Shown here piece after piece: positions 36,201 through 46,031 of a stretch of DNA of 64,000 nucleotides. How positions within the stretch are numbered: position 1 is the first letter of the stretch; each line of letters starts with the position of its first letter. The notes under the pieces are model-generated. The model was not told where the DNA came from. It worked only from the letters and a program-made list of their open reading frames with translations, and did no database searches. Both the position numbers and the translations under genes were made by a program. The stretch comes from Trileptium ribeirensis (taxonomy: Eukaryota > Nematoda > Enoplea > Enoplida > Thoracostomopsidae). Location: contig JASANE010028890.1 of the NCBI GenBank assembly GCA_030248225.1, forward strand, positions 1-64,000, written 5' to 3'.

Positions 36201-37915
36201 AACCAACAGTTGTAATGTCGGACCCTACTATTAGGCGCTATATGATGCTAATGATACAAGAACACTAATTGGGTTTTATCTGTAATTGCATATGTTGTTT
36301 AATGACAATTTTTCACCATGAAAATGCTATCTACATTGATAAATAAGTGATAACGCTGCATTTGGCACCCGAAAAATTTAGATGAAACATTAAATAAGCG
36401 TTTTTTTATTTAACAACGTAAGGGAAACATATTTTGGCATATTCGGTGTGCCCGTTATTTGGCGATAACGGTAACAGTTAAAATGTCAGTAAATTTTTTG
36501 GCCAGGCATGTATGGTTTATCAGCCTTTGCTTTCTAAGAGAAATACACAATAGGTAGAAATATAGAAATTACAAAACAATATCCGAATTATATAGTTAAC
36601 GTTGCTATGTTACTCGCAAACCTAAAACTGCGCGGGTAAATTATTTTTAGTACATAGATTTGTAAACTCAAATAGTGCATTGTAGTAGACTGTAATCATA
36701 CACATGCTGAAAAAGGTTCAGAGGGTTATCTTTGACGCCTCGGACCCCGCCCGCGCCGGACAATTTAGGACTTTAGTAAAAAAATTGTCAAACATAGGGT
36801 GCTAATTTGGCAATAACGGGTGTCCTCGGGAGAGATCGTTAACTTTTGACAACCCCCTGGAGAACCTCCCACCCCCTGAGATTACATCTCCTCCCCTTCT
36901 ACCTAAGGGCCTGTACCATCAAAGATGACCTCCCCTGCTCTTTCCTCCGGCCCCGGCTACTCACCCCAGGCCTTGAAGCGTCAACATCTACTATTATAAT
37001 AATTGGCAGGAAAGTGGAACTAAATAAAATTCTATTCGATATTGGCTTGACGGTCGTAATATCACTGCCTTCCGTATAACGGGTTGTAATGAAGATTTTT
37101 CCCGTTCTGAGCATTAATTTCACATTAAGAATTAATCGTTGCTCTAGAAACTTTCCAGTGATATACATACGGCCTCTTGCACAACGATATATTCCTTTTT
37201 ATTCATTTTATGGGCTCTGGAACAATCAAGGAAATGTGGGCAGCCATTGTTACTTTTCTTGTTATTTGTGGTTTGTTTCAGTGATGATCACGTGTTTTCT
37301 CAAATACGGACTGAAATGGATAATCTGTCGGACTTGCTGAACGGCATATCTGTTGTTATTCCAGAACCAGTCCCTGTGACAGACTATCGTCGTTGGATAA
37401 AACATTTATGTGTAAATTTAACCGTATTAACGAAAGAACGTCATAACAGTTGGTCATTCCCGGTGCTGAATTATGACAGATCATGGTCGGAACATGTAAT
37501 CAATTTGCAAAGTAATCACGGATCGCTGGGTATTTCTTCCAATGGTGCCTTCCAAATACCTTATAATCATGCTGCATCCATTATAGTACGTTTTATTAGC
37601 GAATCAATGTATGCTGCTGCATGCAAACGCGCTGCACATACTGTGCAGTGTGCCTCGCTTGCTCGGCTGGTGGAGTCACTTCAAGCTAGAGCTAACGCTT
37701 ATGAAGGGGTGAAACTTGAAAAAATCTCATGGGATGATGGAATAGATTTGGGTGAAGTTAGCCAGTCTCTGAGGTTGCTAGCAGCTCATCAGTTTAACCC
37801 CGATTTGTTTGCGGGTGTGAATAAACTTCATATTAGTCGTCGGCGCTTCAGTGTGCTCGAGGATGGTACCATAGCCATACCGGTTGAGTGGTGGACGCTT
37901 TGTTCCAGTAGCTAA
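24126..37915 (+). CDS. TCAIM: TCAIM orthologue (T-cell activation inhibitor, mitochondrial), five exons
   Basis: Exons 24126-24299, 30143-30292, 32534-32731, 34735-35060 and 37282-37915 join in phase (0,0,0,2) to about 493 codons, close to vertebrate TCAIM as I recall it (about 496). Residues 1-24 are rich in Arg, Lys, Ser and hydrophobics with no acidic residue after position 4, a mitochondrial-type leader. Then comes ALRPFFFRVHPDFFGQYP, the family signature with a DnaJ-like HPD at 39-41, followed by NEQSLK. The family has an N-terminal DUF4460-type and a C-terminal DUF4461-type domain. Exon 5 carries the latter, ending IAIPVEWW where vertebrates have CIPWNWK. In vertebrates the protein is mitochondrial and linked to damping T-cell activation; its biochemical role is unclear, and an invertebrate role must be more basic. 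The gene looks intact and complete, with no frameshift. The assignment rests on remembered alignment and on length and phase agreement. Confidence 0.9.
24950..26240. repeat. Degenerate tandem array in TCAIM intron 1
   Basis: Variants of atgccttttcagtggttttcaatgggtttgga recur near 24955, 25120, 25266, 25749, 25867 and 26135. Each is usually followed by a version of gaacc-atttcc-agatgtagtctg. Spacing is irregular (about 120-480 bases), as in an old minisatellite that has lost units. No coding potential. Confidence 0.5.
26440..26482 (-). repeat. Inverted fragment of the 22860/33395 dispersed repeat
   Basis: Read on the minus strand, gtctgtaacagactttgtg and gatgtatatataccacc match the left part of the copies at 22860 and 33395. 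Confidence 0.45.
28030..28445 (+). pseudogene. RTE-like LINE fragment, C-terminal end of ORF2 with simple 3' tail
   Basis: The open frame reads YLDRVTNTEVRRRFNI, then IIKRCRLLWFGRVARMGHNR and later VRATWRRELFKDLD. This matches the post-RT block (TEVRRR...I..I...RLRWFGHV.RM..R.... then the W...L..DL segment) found in RTE-like and related LINEs. It ends in a short ATG-type repeat (atgatgatgatgaat, 28429-28443), typical of RTE 3' tails. All of the RT and endonuclease is missing, so it is a 5'-truncated insertion in TCAIM intron 1, in the same orientation as the gene. Confidence 0.75.
29110..29515. repeat. Tandem array, unit about 145 bp, three copies, in TCAIM intron 1
   Basis: The landmark aaatggtaatatctccg (with small changes) falls at about 29131, 29274 and 29421. 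Units also share cccatg--acccaaa, ttggtctcattctgtagagc and gggttg-gacaaaa. Units are diverged and non-coding. Confidence 0.75.
30143..30292 (+). CDS. TCAIM: TCAIM exon 2
   Basis: 50 codons between ttcttttag| and ATGAAG|gttggtaa, phase 0 at both ends. The peptide starts ALNGYLDTL, matching the vertebrate (L)SVYLENL segment right after the exon 1 sequence. It later has ELQFFLRND, matching the QLTFYVRE strand. Confidence 0.85.
30735..30890. repeat. Dispersed CCGG-rich repeat family, partial copy
   Basis: accggtttcggttcc, gcaaaaccgtactgga and the later tttaaaac..tttgc, gtggtctaa blocks match the left part of 21635-22790. Only the left end is recognisable here, in TCAIM intron 2. Confidence 0.4.
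31520..32130. repeat. AATTAGTTAA-rich degenerate repeat in TCAIM intron 2
   Basis: The words taattagttaa, ttaattaat and taactaat recur at roughly 31780, 31960 and 32080 with similar surroundings. The pattern is loose and may reflect AT-rich composition rather than true tandem units. Confidence 0.25.
32534..32731 (+). CDS. TCAIM: TCAIM exon 3
   Basis: 66 codons between aattttag| and GCGGAG|gtgagt, phase 0 at both ends. The peptide VIRVTLQPRNALGTIRQIL matches the vertebrate AVKFTLHTRDLLSTVLYIL block. LKFAGDQWYRTW matches PIKWDKSYYSF. Confidence 0.9.
33395..33920. repeat. Dispersed repeat, uninterrupted copy in TCAIM intron 3
   Basis: Matches 22860-22916 and 23620-23810 in order (gtatataccaccgtaa, gggcaaagggt, atagatttcgagga, tgtgtcgcgagatatga). 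Its right part (gatttggaaaagaccctttaaaaactag onward, to aagctcttagcgttcgaggtcg) resembles 24640-24715 in inverted orientation. Confidence 0.5.
34735..35060 (+). CDS. TCAIM: TCAIM exon 4
   Basis: 108 codons plus two bases, between tttgcatctcag| and TTTAGA|gtgagt. The reading frame is open further upstream to about 34684, but this acceptor has the best consensus and the phase 0 needed after exon 3. The peptide aligns with the vertebrate helical segment from ..LRKELDRLKDEL.. to the H.W...F. block, including KSIYFGPYTGRLTNGAVGLS near its end. Confidence 0.85.
35257..35416. mobile_element. 160-bp MITE with 27-bp terminal inverted repeats, in TCAIM intron 4
   Basis: The left end CAGTACTCGCCAAAAATGAC and the reverse complement of the right end CAGTACCCGCCAAAAATGAC differ at one position in these 20 bases, and the match continues into GTCGC. 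Both arms also hold CGAGCGAG repeats. The CAG start suggests a hAT-type MITE, but the flanks (attcattg and tagcattt) share only half their bases, so no clean target duplication is visible. Non-coding. Confidence 0.8.
36840..37010. other. C-rich stretch in TCAIM intron 4
   Basis: A run rich in C and CT (accccctgg, ctcccaccccctgag, tcctccggccccggc) stands out from the AT-rich intron and ends about 270 bases before exon 5. It may be a short interspersed element. No repeat partner was found. Confidence 0.25.
37282..37915 (+). CDS. TCAIM: TCAIM exon 5 (C-terminal domain and stop)
   Basis: One base completing a GAT codon, 210 codons and a TAA stop, after gtttgtttcag|. The peptide has DLLNGISVVIPEPVPV (vertebrate YLLGGIQVVYIEELQPV), HGSLGISSNGAFQIPYNHAA (vertebrate YAPSLHELGHFNIPT) and IAIPVEWW (vertebrate LCIPWNW). 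No canonical AATAAA is obvious just downstream. Confidence 0.9.
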
Positions 37916-37959
37916 GTCATATAATATGTAGAAAAATGTACATACAGAATTTCCACTTG

Positions 37960-40200
37960 CCGCGAATGATGCCCATTTTTCGGATTGCAAGCTGCTTGTT
38001 TCGTCTCAAACTTGATGCAAACTATTTTCATAAATCGGCGACGAGTTTCGAGGCATTTCAAAAGCATAACTGTCACTGCTCTGTTGCAGTTGTTTTTCTT
38101 CTTTCTAGAATTTGGTTTTGCACTTCAACGATAGCGGAGTACTAACTGGCCAGCGGTGAAATGTATGTTTTCTTCTGTGACATAGATACAATGGGTGGGA
38201 CAGAAGAACATCTTGGCACCGAATCTTCAACTAAACGGTGATTTGCAGCAACTTGTTGCTTCGGTGATTCAAAACAGTCGACGAGACTCCCAGTGGCATG
38301 TTTGTAATATCAATATGATATGTGTGCAGTACTTGAGTATAAGACGACTATTAGTATTCGCAATAATATCGAACATCGACCAGTTTGTAGCATTGTAATT
38401 AAGGTTGAACTACCACCACGACTCGCCGTTACACCCGAAAAGCTCGTCGAAGAGAATATACAAGCGTTCTTACCAAATCTGCGTTGCATTCAATATGCTG
38501 TATTGATGTCAATTCTTTTTCTATCAAGCATATCACTTCCGTTCGCGAAAATTCGTTGCGGCGAGAGTTTGTGCGTGTTTAAGCACAGTGAGCAAAATTT
38601 TTACTGTCGACGAAACATAATGCAGCAACTGCTTTGTTCTTGATCTAGCATTTGACAGCAAATTTTGTGATCCCGAAATTTCGATTGCTCTTTGTTTGGC
38701 TTGTTGTTCGTAGTCAGGCAGATTGCTCTAGCCGACATGCGTTACTGCGGTTTGCTCCATAATAGTTGCATCGATTCCTGTGAACTCTTTGCGACAATCC
38801 GCTTTTCGATGTAAAGGTTTTGTTGTTGGCTGTCGACAAAGTGATCAGCATTTGGTGTTACCGTTTTTGTAAGCGATGTTTTGACGATATTATGAGCGCC
38901 AGAGCCGGGATGTTCGTTCGCAATTGGCTCGACTGATTGTGAAATTTTGTTGATTGTATTCATTCGCTTCGCCCGTTGAATTCTAGACATGGCGCACCGG
39001 TTTAGCAGCTGCCTTAGCGTGGCTAATCTTGTAGAAAACGAACGCTTTTCTTAAAAATACTATCTGAACGAGTGGCGTCGTATTTCTACTGTCGTTGACC
39101 ATTACTGGGCCCATCATTAGTACCGGTAGCAAGCTGCCGTGCTAGGTCTTGCTAATTTGATGACCGCGCAATTTGCACCAAGTAACCATAAAGAACATTC
39201 ACCCTTGCCAGCCCAGAAGATGGAGATACCGGATCAGAACATGTCGAATATTCATTTATTGATGTACGTAGGGCTCCTCGGTGTTTTGTTTCAAACGCAC
39301 CGAAATTAGGACAGGCGACCGTGGCACTGGGCCTAAACTAGCGGTTGAGGCTGCCTGCCTGAACAATGCTATGGTCGGACTGTACACAGCGCATGGCCGC
39401 AGCGCCTCGCTGATTTTGCATACGCGCGACCGATGGGATAGAAGAAACACTTGATGATTACCTTAATCTTACGTTGTACTATCGACTTTTTCACGTGTCG
39501 GCGGTAGATCAGAAGTGCCAAGTATTAGATTCAGGACATTGGTATCCGGTTGACATTCGACCATGTACATTTTGTCTTCGATACGATGTTGAGTGCCTTT
39601 GTCACGCTACGCCGCTAGTGCCGACGATATTTTTATTTGGCGTTCCGAAGGACAAGACCTAACAATTACCTGCCAATAATGCGATCAATGCTAGAAAAGC
39701 AAAGAAGCAGCAAACTTTATTTATAGCATATCATTATCAGGCCAAATACAATATTGCGTTAAAAACTCAATGCAAATCGAAATTTATATCGACTGATTTA
39801 ATTGATTTGCCTCACAATTTTTATTAGGCTGTTTAGCAGTTTTTTAATTAATATTGAAAGATTTTATGTTCTTTGATCAATCATAGCACAATGTGATAAA
39901 TTATACGTAGTGCCTGTTTCCTTCTACGGAAGTGCGGAAATGTGGGGCTCACAAGTATGAGGCGAACGGATGCGAGTGGATTGAAAAAATTCTGACAAAC
40001 CTGAAATTTGCCTCGAAATTTTCGCAAAACGCGAATTATGGTAGACACAAATATGTGTAGGGGGCAAATATTTTCCTGGGTTGCAAGTCGTCTCTCCACC
40101 AACTTGGAGACGCCAAGTTGGAATAATATCGACAGACTGACTTAAGCGAGTGGAGTTTTCTCAATTAGAACACGTGCAATAAATTATTTCTTGTCGTCTG
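37960..40200. other. Intergenic region downstream of TCAIM, no gene recognised
   Basis: Several open frames of 60-110 codons occur on both strands, for example 38320-38643 plus and 38742-38990 minus. None carries a motif I recognise or coherent splice signals. The base composition is less AT-rich than the introns, so an old decayed coding element is possible. Confidence 0.3.
40099..40121. repeat. Short perfect hairpin
   Basis: CCAACTTGG and CCAAGTTGG pair perfectly around agacg. There is no T-run after it and no nearby gene to regulate, so its meaning is unknown. Confidence 0.6.
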
Positions 40201-40229
40201 TAACACGCATAAAATTTCATTAGATTGAT

Positions 40230-40700
40230 GACAAGTAGTAACCGAAATTCTGTTTACGGTTGCGGCGAAAATTGTGTTCCGATTGTGGTTCTGGCAAAAG
40301 GCAAAAACCATAGCGGCACCGTAAATTCCAATTGAAAATTGTTGTGTTAAAATTTGCACATTTTTGTTAAAGTTGTAGCCTATTTTATAGACAGTGATCA
40401 AGTTCCAATGCTGGAGGTTTTAACACATTTTACGCAGGAATGTATAGTAGTGGAAGGCGTTTTTGTTGCGCTAACAAACAAAAACCACAAACGCCATCTC
40501 GGTGGACAAATAAACATTTTATGTTCCTCGGCCTCTGCGAAGTCCCAGAAACACACGCGCCGTAATATCATGTAAAGTTGATTTAACACATTTAAAATTC
40601 AAACTACATACTTTTATTTCTTCCTTCATTTTTTACTATAGGTTTCTAAAACCAGGTTATGGTTCCACATTAATTTTACAGTTCTGGTTGTTACATATTT
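40230..40700. repeat. Dispersed CCGG-rich repeat family, copy 2
   Basis: Left part (gtaaccgaaattctgtttacgg, gtggttctggcaaaaggcaaaaacc, gatcaagttccaat) and right part (ggaaggcgtttttg, ggacaaataaacatt, accaggttatggttcca, gttctggttgttac) match the two ends of 21635-22790. This copy is about 0.47 kb, so it lacks most of the interior. Confidence 0.55.
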
Positions 40701-40809
40701 TCTTGGATAGAGCATTAAAAGTCGTCATAAAAACAACTGTTCCTTAAATACCTGCGAATGTATTTCTTAATTGTATTTTACTCCTTATGACAGAACGAAG
40801 TATAAGAAA

Positions 40810-41194
40810 TAGTGATGTCCGCGGATCTGACCTGTCCATACCGCTATTGGGGCCGACTTTAAAAATTGTGCGCTCCGCACCGCTGGAACGGTTCAAGCCG
40901 TTGAAATGTTTCTGACCAGAACTATAAATCCACAAAATTTTTTCCAAAATTAAATTTGATACTCATGGTTTCTGTGAAATTCCTTTAGTATATTACCATA
41001 ACATTTATCATTTCATGGTGTAAGCCAAAGTTGCCTCCAAAATATGCCTAAGCAATTTTTGTACACTGTTGGCAGAAAAATTTATGTTTGAAAGCAGAAC
41101 ACAGATTTTTTACTTAGTCGGCCTGACCAAGACCCGATTTTAACCGGACCGCGATTCGGTTTAGACCGCAAACTTTGCTCATGTTGCACCACTA
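40810..41194. mobile_element. Non-autonomous hAT-like element
   Basis: The left end tagtgatgtccgcgg and the reverse complement of the right end tagtggtgcaacatg share the Ac-type TAGTGRTG start. Flanks ATAAGAAA (40802-40809) and ATTACAAA (41195-41202) match at six of eight positions, consistent with a diverged target duplication. Subterminal ccg-rich blocks include ttaaccggaccgcgattcgg. Non-coding. Confidence 0.5.
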
Positions 41195-41687
41195 ATTACA
41201 AAATATTCAGTAAATAACAAGTAAATGTCTATCGAAACACACTAAAAATTCTTCTAATACAGTTTCAGGCTAGCTTTTATGTTCATTGTTTTTTACAGTG
41301 CCTATCGTTTAGTGTTTGGTGAATTAACTTGTAAAAACAACTGTTTGCTCCATACATAATTGACTGTTTTGTAACCAAGCAGTTCCCTAAATGGCTTCTA
41401 TGCTATATGCTAGAATTTGCCTGATATAAACAGTAAATATCATATTAAAGTTTTTCAAAGATTTCAAAATTATAATACAAGTCATTCGAAGATTGCATTA
41501 CAAAAGCCCTTAATTACATTCAAAAGTGGTCTAACCTGTGGTAAAAATATCTGTTGAAAGATTTCTTCCGGCTCGGTAACAGGCCCGCCGCTAGGGTACT
41601 GGAGCTACCCCCCGAAATTTTCTTCCGGGGCCCCAATATACTGAAAGTTAAACACTTACACTATGTCATTTAAAGCAATGGAGTTTG

Positions 41688-42242
41688 TCACATCAGAGGT
41701 TTACGTCGCGCTTTTACTTTGGCGAATTCATTAATCAAATTTTCTGAATCAATGTTGCCGGCATCTTCATTTTCGCAGGACAAAATTACCAAACTCGTTA
41801 ATCGGTCGTCGCCCATAGTTGAACGATGTGGAGTTTTGATTAGTTTCAGTTTACTGAAACTTCTCTCAGCGGAAGCGACACTGATAGGCATCGTAGCGTA
41901 GACCCGCAATGCTATCGAGAAATTCGGGTATACTTCTTGCAGTTCCGATTTCATAATGTAATTAAGCATGTCTATTGCTGACATAACAGTGATTGAAGGA
42001 TTAACACTGCGCAAACTAGTGTCAAAACGGATCATTTCTTGTGCAAAATCAGCAGCATCGACGTCGCCCATTTTCTCCTGAAATGACCGGCATTTTTCAG
42101 CCACAGTTCCGTCACTACAGACGATGTTGATCTGTTTAGAGTTCGCGAAAAACCCAAAGACTGAAGCCACTTCTTTAACCTGAAGAAATCGCTCATTTAA
42201 AGACATTTTGGCCTGATCCATGAGAACGTTGAAAAATTCCAC
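41688..42242 (-). pseudogene. hAT transposase C-terminal part with dimerisation domain
   Basis: A 184-codon open frame starting at an internal Met. It contains LRVYATMPISVASAERSFSK, then LKLIKTPHRSTMGDDRLTSL and VILSCEN, the canonical hAT dimerisation pattern (P...ASAERSFSKLK.IK...RS.M...RL..L..LS.E). Upstream, EFFNVLMDQAKMSLNERFLQ fits the region before the dimerisation domain in DUF4371-type proteins. The frame is intact but lacks a catalytic core. Confidence 0.9.
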
Positions 42243-42357
42243 AACAAAAAGGTGTTCAGCATCGTGTGTGCGGTCGACGTCACGACTCTTGTAGTCGAAT
42301 TGGCGCTTCTTTCGTCGAGGCCGTTGTTGTGGAAATACTCGCTCAATGCCGAGCGTT

Positions 42358-42890
42358 TCAGCTATTTCTCAAATAGTGATCGGACGTCTTTTTCGACTCG
42401 ATGCTGTCACGAAGTTCACCAAGAACGGGGTCGTACTTTGCGAGGAGTTCGAAGATTCCTAAATAATTGCCGTTATCTCGTGAACCAAGGATTGATGTTG
42501 AACCTCTGAGAGGAAGATTACGGGCCGCCAAAAAACGAATGATGTCAATAAGGCGCCTCAGTACTGATCGCCAGAACTCCATCTCTCGATTACGTCGGTT
42601 CAATTCCTGGTTGTCCAATGTCATCTCCAATTGCAGTCGCCGTCATAGCTCAAACCATGACGAAAGACAATTTTGATGCGTCGTGCCTGATTCATGGTCG
42701 CGCAATTTTTTGAGAGGCCTTCCCATGTATTCATTCCGCAACGGAGTGGCACATTCTGCGAACCAAACAACGAACTCGTCGCTGATGTTGACGGGCTGAA
42801 AAAGGACGTAAGCTTCGGCAATTTAGCTAATTTAGATTGTTCGGCACTTGCTTTGACCCGTTTAGCGTGACCACTTTCATGGAGTTTCAT
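42358..42890 (-). pseudogene. hAT transposase N-terminal part (TTF-type finger region), frameshifted
   Basis: The minus strand reads MKLHESGHAKRVKAS, then SQNVPLRCGMNTWEGLSK. After a frameshift near 42705 and an in-frame TGA it continues as NRREMEFWRSVLRR-like sequence (NREMEFWRSVLRRLIDIIRF), LAARNLPLRGS and DNGNYLGIFELLAKYDPVL. The W..VL.RL...I.FLA...LP.RG and NGNYL...ELLA.YDP.L motifs are diagnostic for TTF/ZMYM1-like hAT proteins. The frameshift and stop confirm it is a pseudogene. Confidence 0.85.
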
Positions 42891-43599
42891 GACGATTTTG
42901 AGGGTAAATTGACGACAATATTACGAAATATTTAGTCAGAAATATGGAATTATCTGAAACAATAAAAGTATTTGAAAGTGTATTTTTTATCAACATTGAC
43001 GATACTAGGAAATAAGCAGGCCGATAGTCGAAAACTGGAAATTTTGCCTTAAAATTCTTTCTAATATTTCATTTACTTTAAAGGCTTCCTTGTATAGCGT
43101 GTCATGATTTCGGGTCTCGCTCGACTGCCCAGAATTTTCGTTTGGGCCATTTCGGGGCTCTGACATTTCTTCCTTAGGGGCCCCTGGGGAGGCCGGGCCC
43201 CCCCCCCCGATGGGGGGGTACGGGGGCCCTAACGGCGGCACTGCTCGGTAATCATGATAATAAAAACATTTATTACTTTGCTATTATTCAATTACAATTT
43301 TGGGGATATTATAAACATTTGGTAGGTTTAGTAGATTCATAACTGTAACGAAATTACATTGTAACAATGCTGCATAGATTTTACACAGTTCCTAATAATA
43401 TTATGTTGTTTTGATGTTTTCTTGCTAGTGACAGATACATGCAAGTATTGAGTTAATATCACCAATTTTCGAATATTCCAGTAAAGTTTGGTTGTCTAGA
43501 TTACACTCAGACATTGATAGTATCGAAATTGTTTAGCGTTACTTTGCGCACTGACTATGTCATAGATTGAGCATACGTGATAAATAAAGGTGAAAACAA

Positions 43600-43800
43600 C
43601 TGGTTAAACTAGAAAGCCTTGATCTACGACGCCATGGCAATAAATTTATTATGGGCTACAAAATGCTGCATGGCTTAATTGATTTGCGGTGTAACGAATT
43701 TTTCAATTATCACAACACCAGTCTTCATAGAAGTTTGGCCAACCCACGATTGCGCAACAAGCGATATGACTGCGAGTGAGATAAAAGACGTTTCTGAATG
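43600..43800 (+). pseudogene. CR1-like LINE fragment (reverse transcriptase C-terminal region)
   Basis: The + strand reads LRRHGNKFIMGYKMLHGLID, then LRCNEFFNYHNTSLHRSLAN and PRLRNKRYDCE. This matches the L..RR..GD.I..YK.LHGL.D.....FF......LRGH..KL segment at the end of CR1-like ORF2. No start or polymerase core is present. The following 117-residue open frame (43798-44151) does not continue the family pattern. Confidence 0.6.
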
Positions 43801-44159
43801 AATTACCTCATTATTTTAGACAGATTTAACAAATTGCAGCAATTGTTTGAAAATCCACAAAACTATGCATGCTTCAAACGGTTAATGGACAGGTTCCCAT
43901 GTGATACATTTGAATGCCAAAAAGGGTATATTCGTCACAGACAGATGTCAAACGAATCATGTTATCTTTTTCATTTACATCGGAAACATAACAGCAGGTT
44001 TAGCAAAGTGTGGCACTATATTGTAAGTCAAGGAATAGTTCAATGTGGTCCCAAAAAGGTTATCGGTCATAGACACATTCAAACGATTTATATATATAGT
44101 TTTCACCAACCTCGAAGCCATTTATGTAATTATATATACAACAAATTGTAAAGACCAAA

Positions 44160-45370
44160 AACCGCGAAATCATACATGGCTTGAAGGGTCTTAGGGGATA
44201 AAGTACCGTTCTACAAAGGTACATCGGTTACAAATAAATTCAATATATCATGGCTTTCTGCAACCTTAAAAATTTTTATATTGACCATGTAATGATATCA
44301 TAAAAAACGTATTATATGAAGTGTTGAAATGGGTCTTTGTGGGGCTCTATCTCCTTATCCCTCGAGTTTAGATCTCGTGCAGACGAACACAAAAGTTAAG
44401 TAACATTTATTCATACGAAGGCTCTGTTTTAAGATATACAAATGATGTAATTCCCCTCGGTTACAAATTTAGAAGAGGTACCCTTTGTAAATATGGTCTA
44501 CCATACGCATGGGTTGGTTGTATAGATTCAGCCTGTATAGGGCCACGTGACTACTATCACATGAAGAAGATCTCATGAGAATATCTTCGTTTTTACTTGA
44601 GATATTTTAGAATAAACTGTTAGAACAGACGGATATGGTAAAAAAATTCCCAGTGCGCATACAAATAATTGCTTGCTAGCTACGCTGTTGGCAAGAAAAT
44701 CATTGTCCGGCTATTAGTGGAATTTACTCCATTTCTGCTAAATCATTACCGATTGCAAAGCATCATTTACAAATAGCACAAGCACCAGTTCGTCCACCCC
44801 GACAGAAAAACTAACATTCCCAGTTTTGTCTTCTAGAGCTTCCTTTCACAGTTTTGCACCATTTGGGTTGTAAGCATGTATAGAACAATTAGACTATTTA
44901 ACAGAAACAGTGAAAAGAGCAATGTATTATAATATATCCATCAAAAATCTAGATTAGAAAATATTGATATCAATTCAGCCATTGTCTGTTACCACTATTT
45001 TTTCGGATCCCGGTGCGAACAGTTCCATCAAAATGTGTATATAATGTCGCGTGTACTGCATACAATCCACGGTAGTGTATATACGTAGCCTGGTATGTCT
45101 TTGGTAGATACGAAGGGATTACTAGTTTGTAGTAATTATATACATTAATTTTGGGTGTATAATTACCTATAGCCATGTTTTGTCTACTACAAATCATGGA
45201 TCTGGGAGCCAATGCTATTCAGTTGATTGTTGAACATGTAAAGCGATTGTTGAATATGTATATATTTTGAGAATTTCTATGTATTATACATTTTACATAG
45301 TAAAACAATACAGTGTTTTATCCAGTTTGGGCGTGGTATAAAGTATGTATAGCCTTATTTAGAGAGACCT
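44160..45370. other. Intergenic sequence, nothing recognised
   Basis: AT-rich sequence without motif-bearing frames. The minus-strand frame at 44970-45212 looks like chance. Confidence 0.3.
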
Positions 45371-45378
45371 TGTGAAGA

Positions 45379-45533
45379 TCCAAAATTAATGTTGACTAGA
45401 TGCACTGTTGGGTTTTTATGAAAGTCGCTCTTATAGGCACTGCCGTTAAGATGGTAATTTGTTCAGAAGTAACGAAACCCCGGTAAAACAAACTTGCTGT
45501 AGAATTCTAAACTACTACTGTTATAGTGTATAT
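45379..45533. repeat. Direct repeat of about 155 bp, copy 1
   Basis: The run from ccaaaattaatgttgac to gttatagtgtatat recurs at 45879-46031 with only a few differences. The spacer is about 345 bases. Near identity suggests a recent local duplication. Confidence 0.9.
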
Positions 45534-45558
45534 CCAACTTATGGATATACACTATAAC
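45520..45558. repeat. Perfect inverted repeat, 17-bp arms
   Basis: GTTATAGTGTATATCCA and TGGATATACACTATAAC are perfect reverse complements around actta. The left arm overlaps the end of the 155-bp direct repeat, so the palindrome sits at a duplication boundary. Confidence 0.85.
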
Positions 45559-45878
45559 ATACTTATACATACTTATAACACTGTATGTCCAACTTACCAG
45601 GGGAAAAACCGTACCCCGTAGACCAACTGTGGTTTTTTATAGCAGCATTTTTTCGCATTTAGAACATTTTTATAGTTATTTTTTGGTGTTTATTTATTGT
45701 TTAAGCACTGACAATGGTGTATTTCTACAGGCTGAACTTCAATTTACATAGGATTTTAAATAGTCATATTACGCTTTGTTATGACCGTTAATTGATAGGT
45801 TTATTATTTCTGGTGTAACCTGAAAATACCTGGGAGGCGCTGGGAGTGTTGGCCTGGGGGAAGGGAAGGGAGTGTTGG

Positions 45879-46031
45879 CCAAAATTAATGTTGACTAGAT
45901 GCACTGTTGGGTTTTATGAAAGTCGCTCTTATAGGCACTGCCGTTCAAATGGTAATTTGTTCAGAAGTAACGAAACCCCGGTAAAACAAACTCGCTGTAG
46001 AATTCTAAACTACTACTGTTATAGTGTATAT
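45879..46031. repeat. Direct repeat of about 155 bp, copy 2
   Basis: Second copy of 45379-45533, in the same orientation, lacking one T in a T-run and with a few substitutions. The palindrome after copy 1 is absent here, where tagtagaggcc follows instead. Confidence 0.9.

Larger units (their letters stand above)
41580..43243 (-). mobile_element. Internally deleted hAT element (ZMYM1/TTF-finger type) with perfect 8-bp target duplication
   Basis: The ends CAGGCCCGCCGCTAGG and CAGTGCCGCCGTTAGG match at 13 of 16 positions. Both are flanked by CTCGGTAA (41572-41579 and 43244-43251), a perfect 8-bp target duplication. On the minus strand the element carries a TTF-finger-like N-terminal part and the C-terminal hAT dimerisation domain, but the catalytic core between them (around 42250-42370) is missing. 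The 1664-bp unit is therefore a deletion derivative, unable to move without a partner. The perfect duplication suggests a fairly recent insertion. Confidence 0.9.

Noticed and set aside
38320..39662. Several 60-107 codon frames downstream of TCAIM
   Set aside because: No recognisable motif, inconsistent strands and no shared splice structure.
43798..44151. 117-codon plus-strand frame
   Set aside because: It follows the CR1-like fragment but does not continue its pattern, and resembles no known protein.
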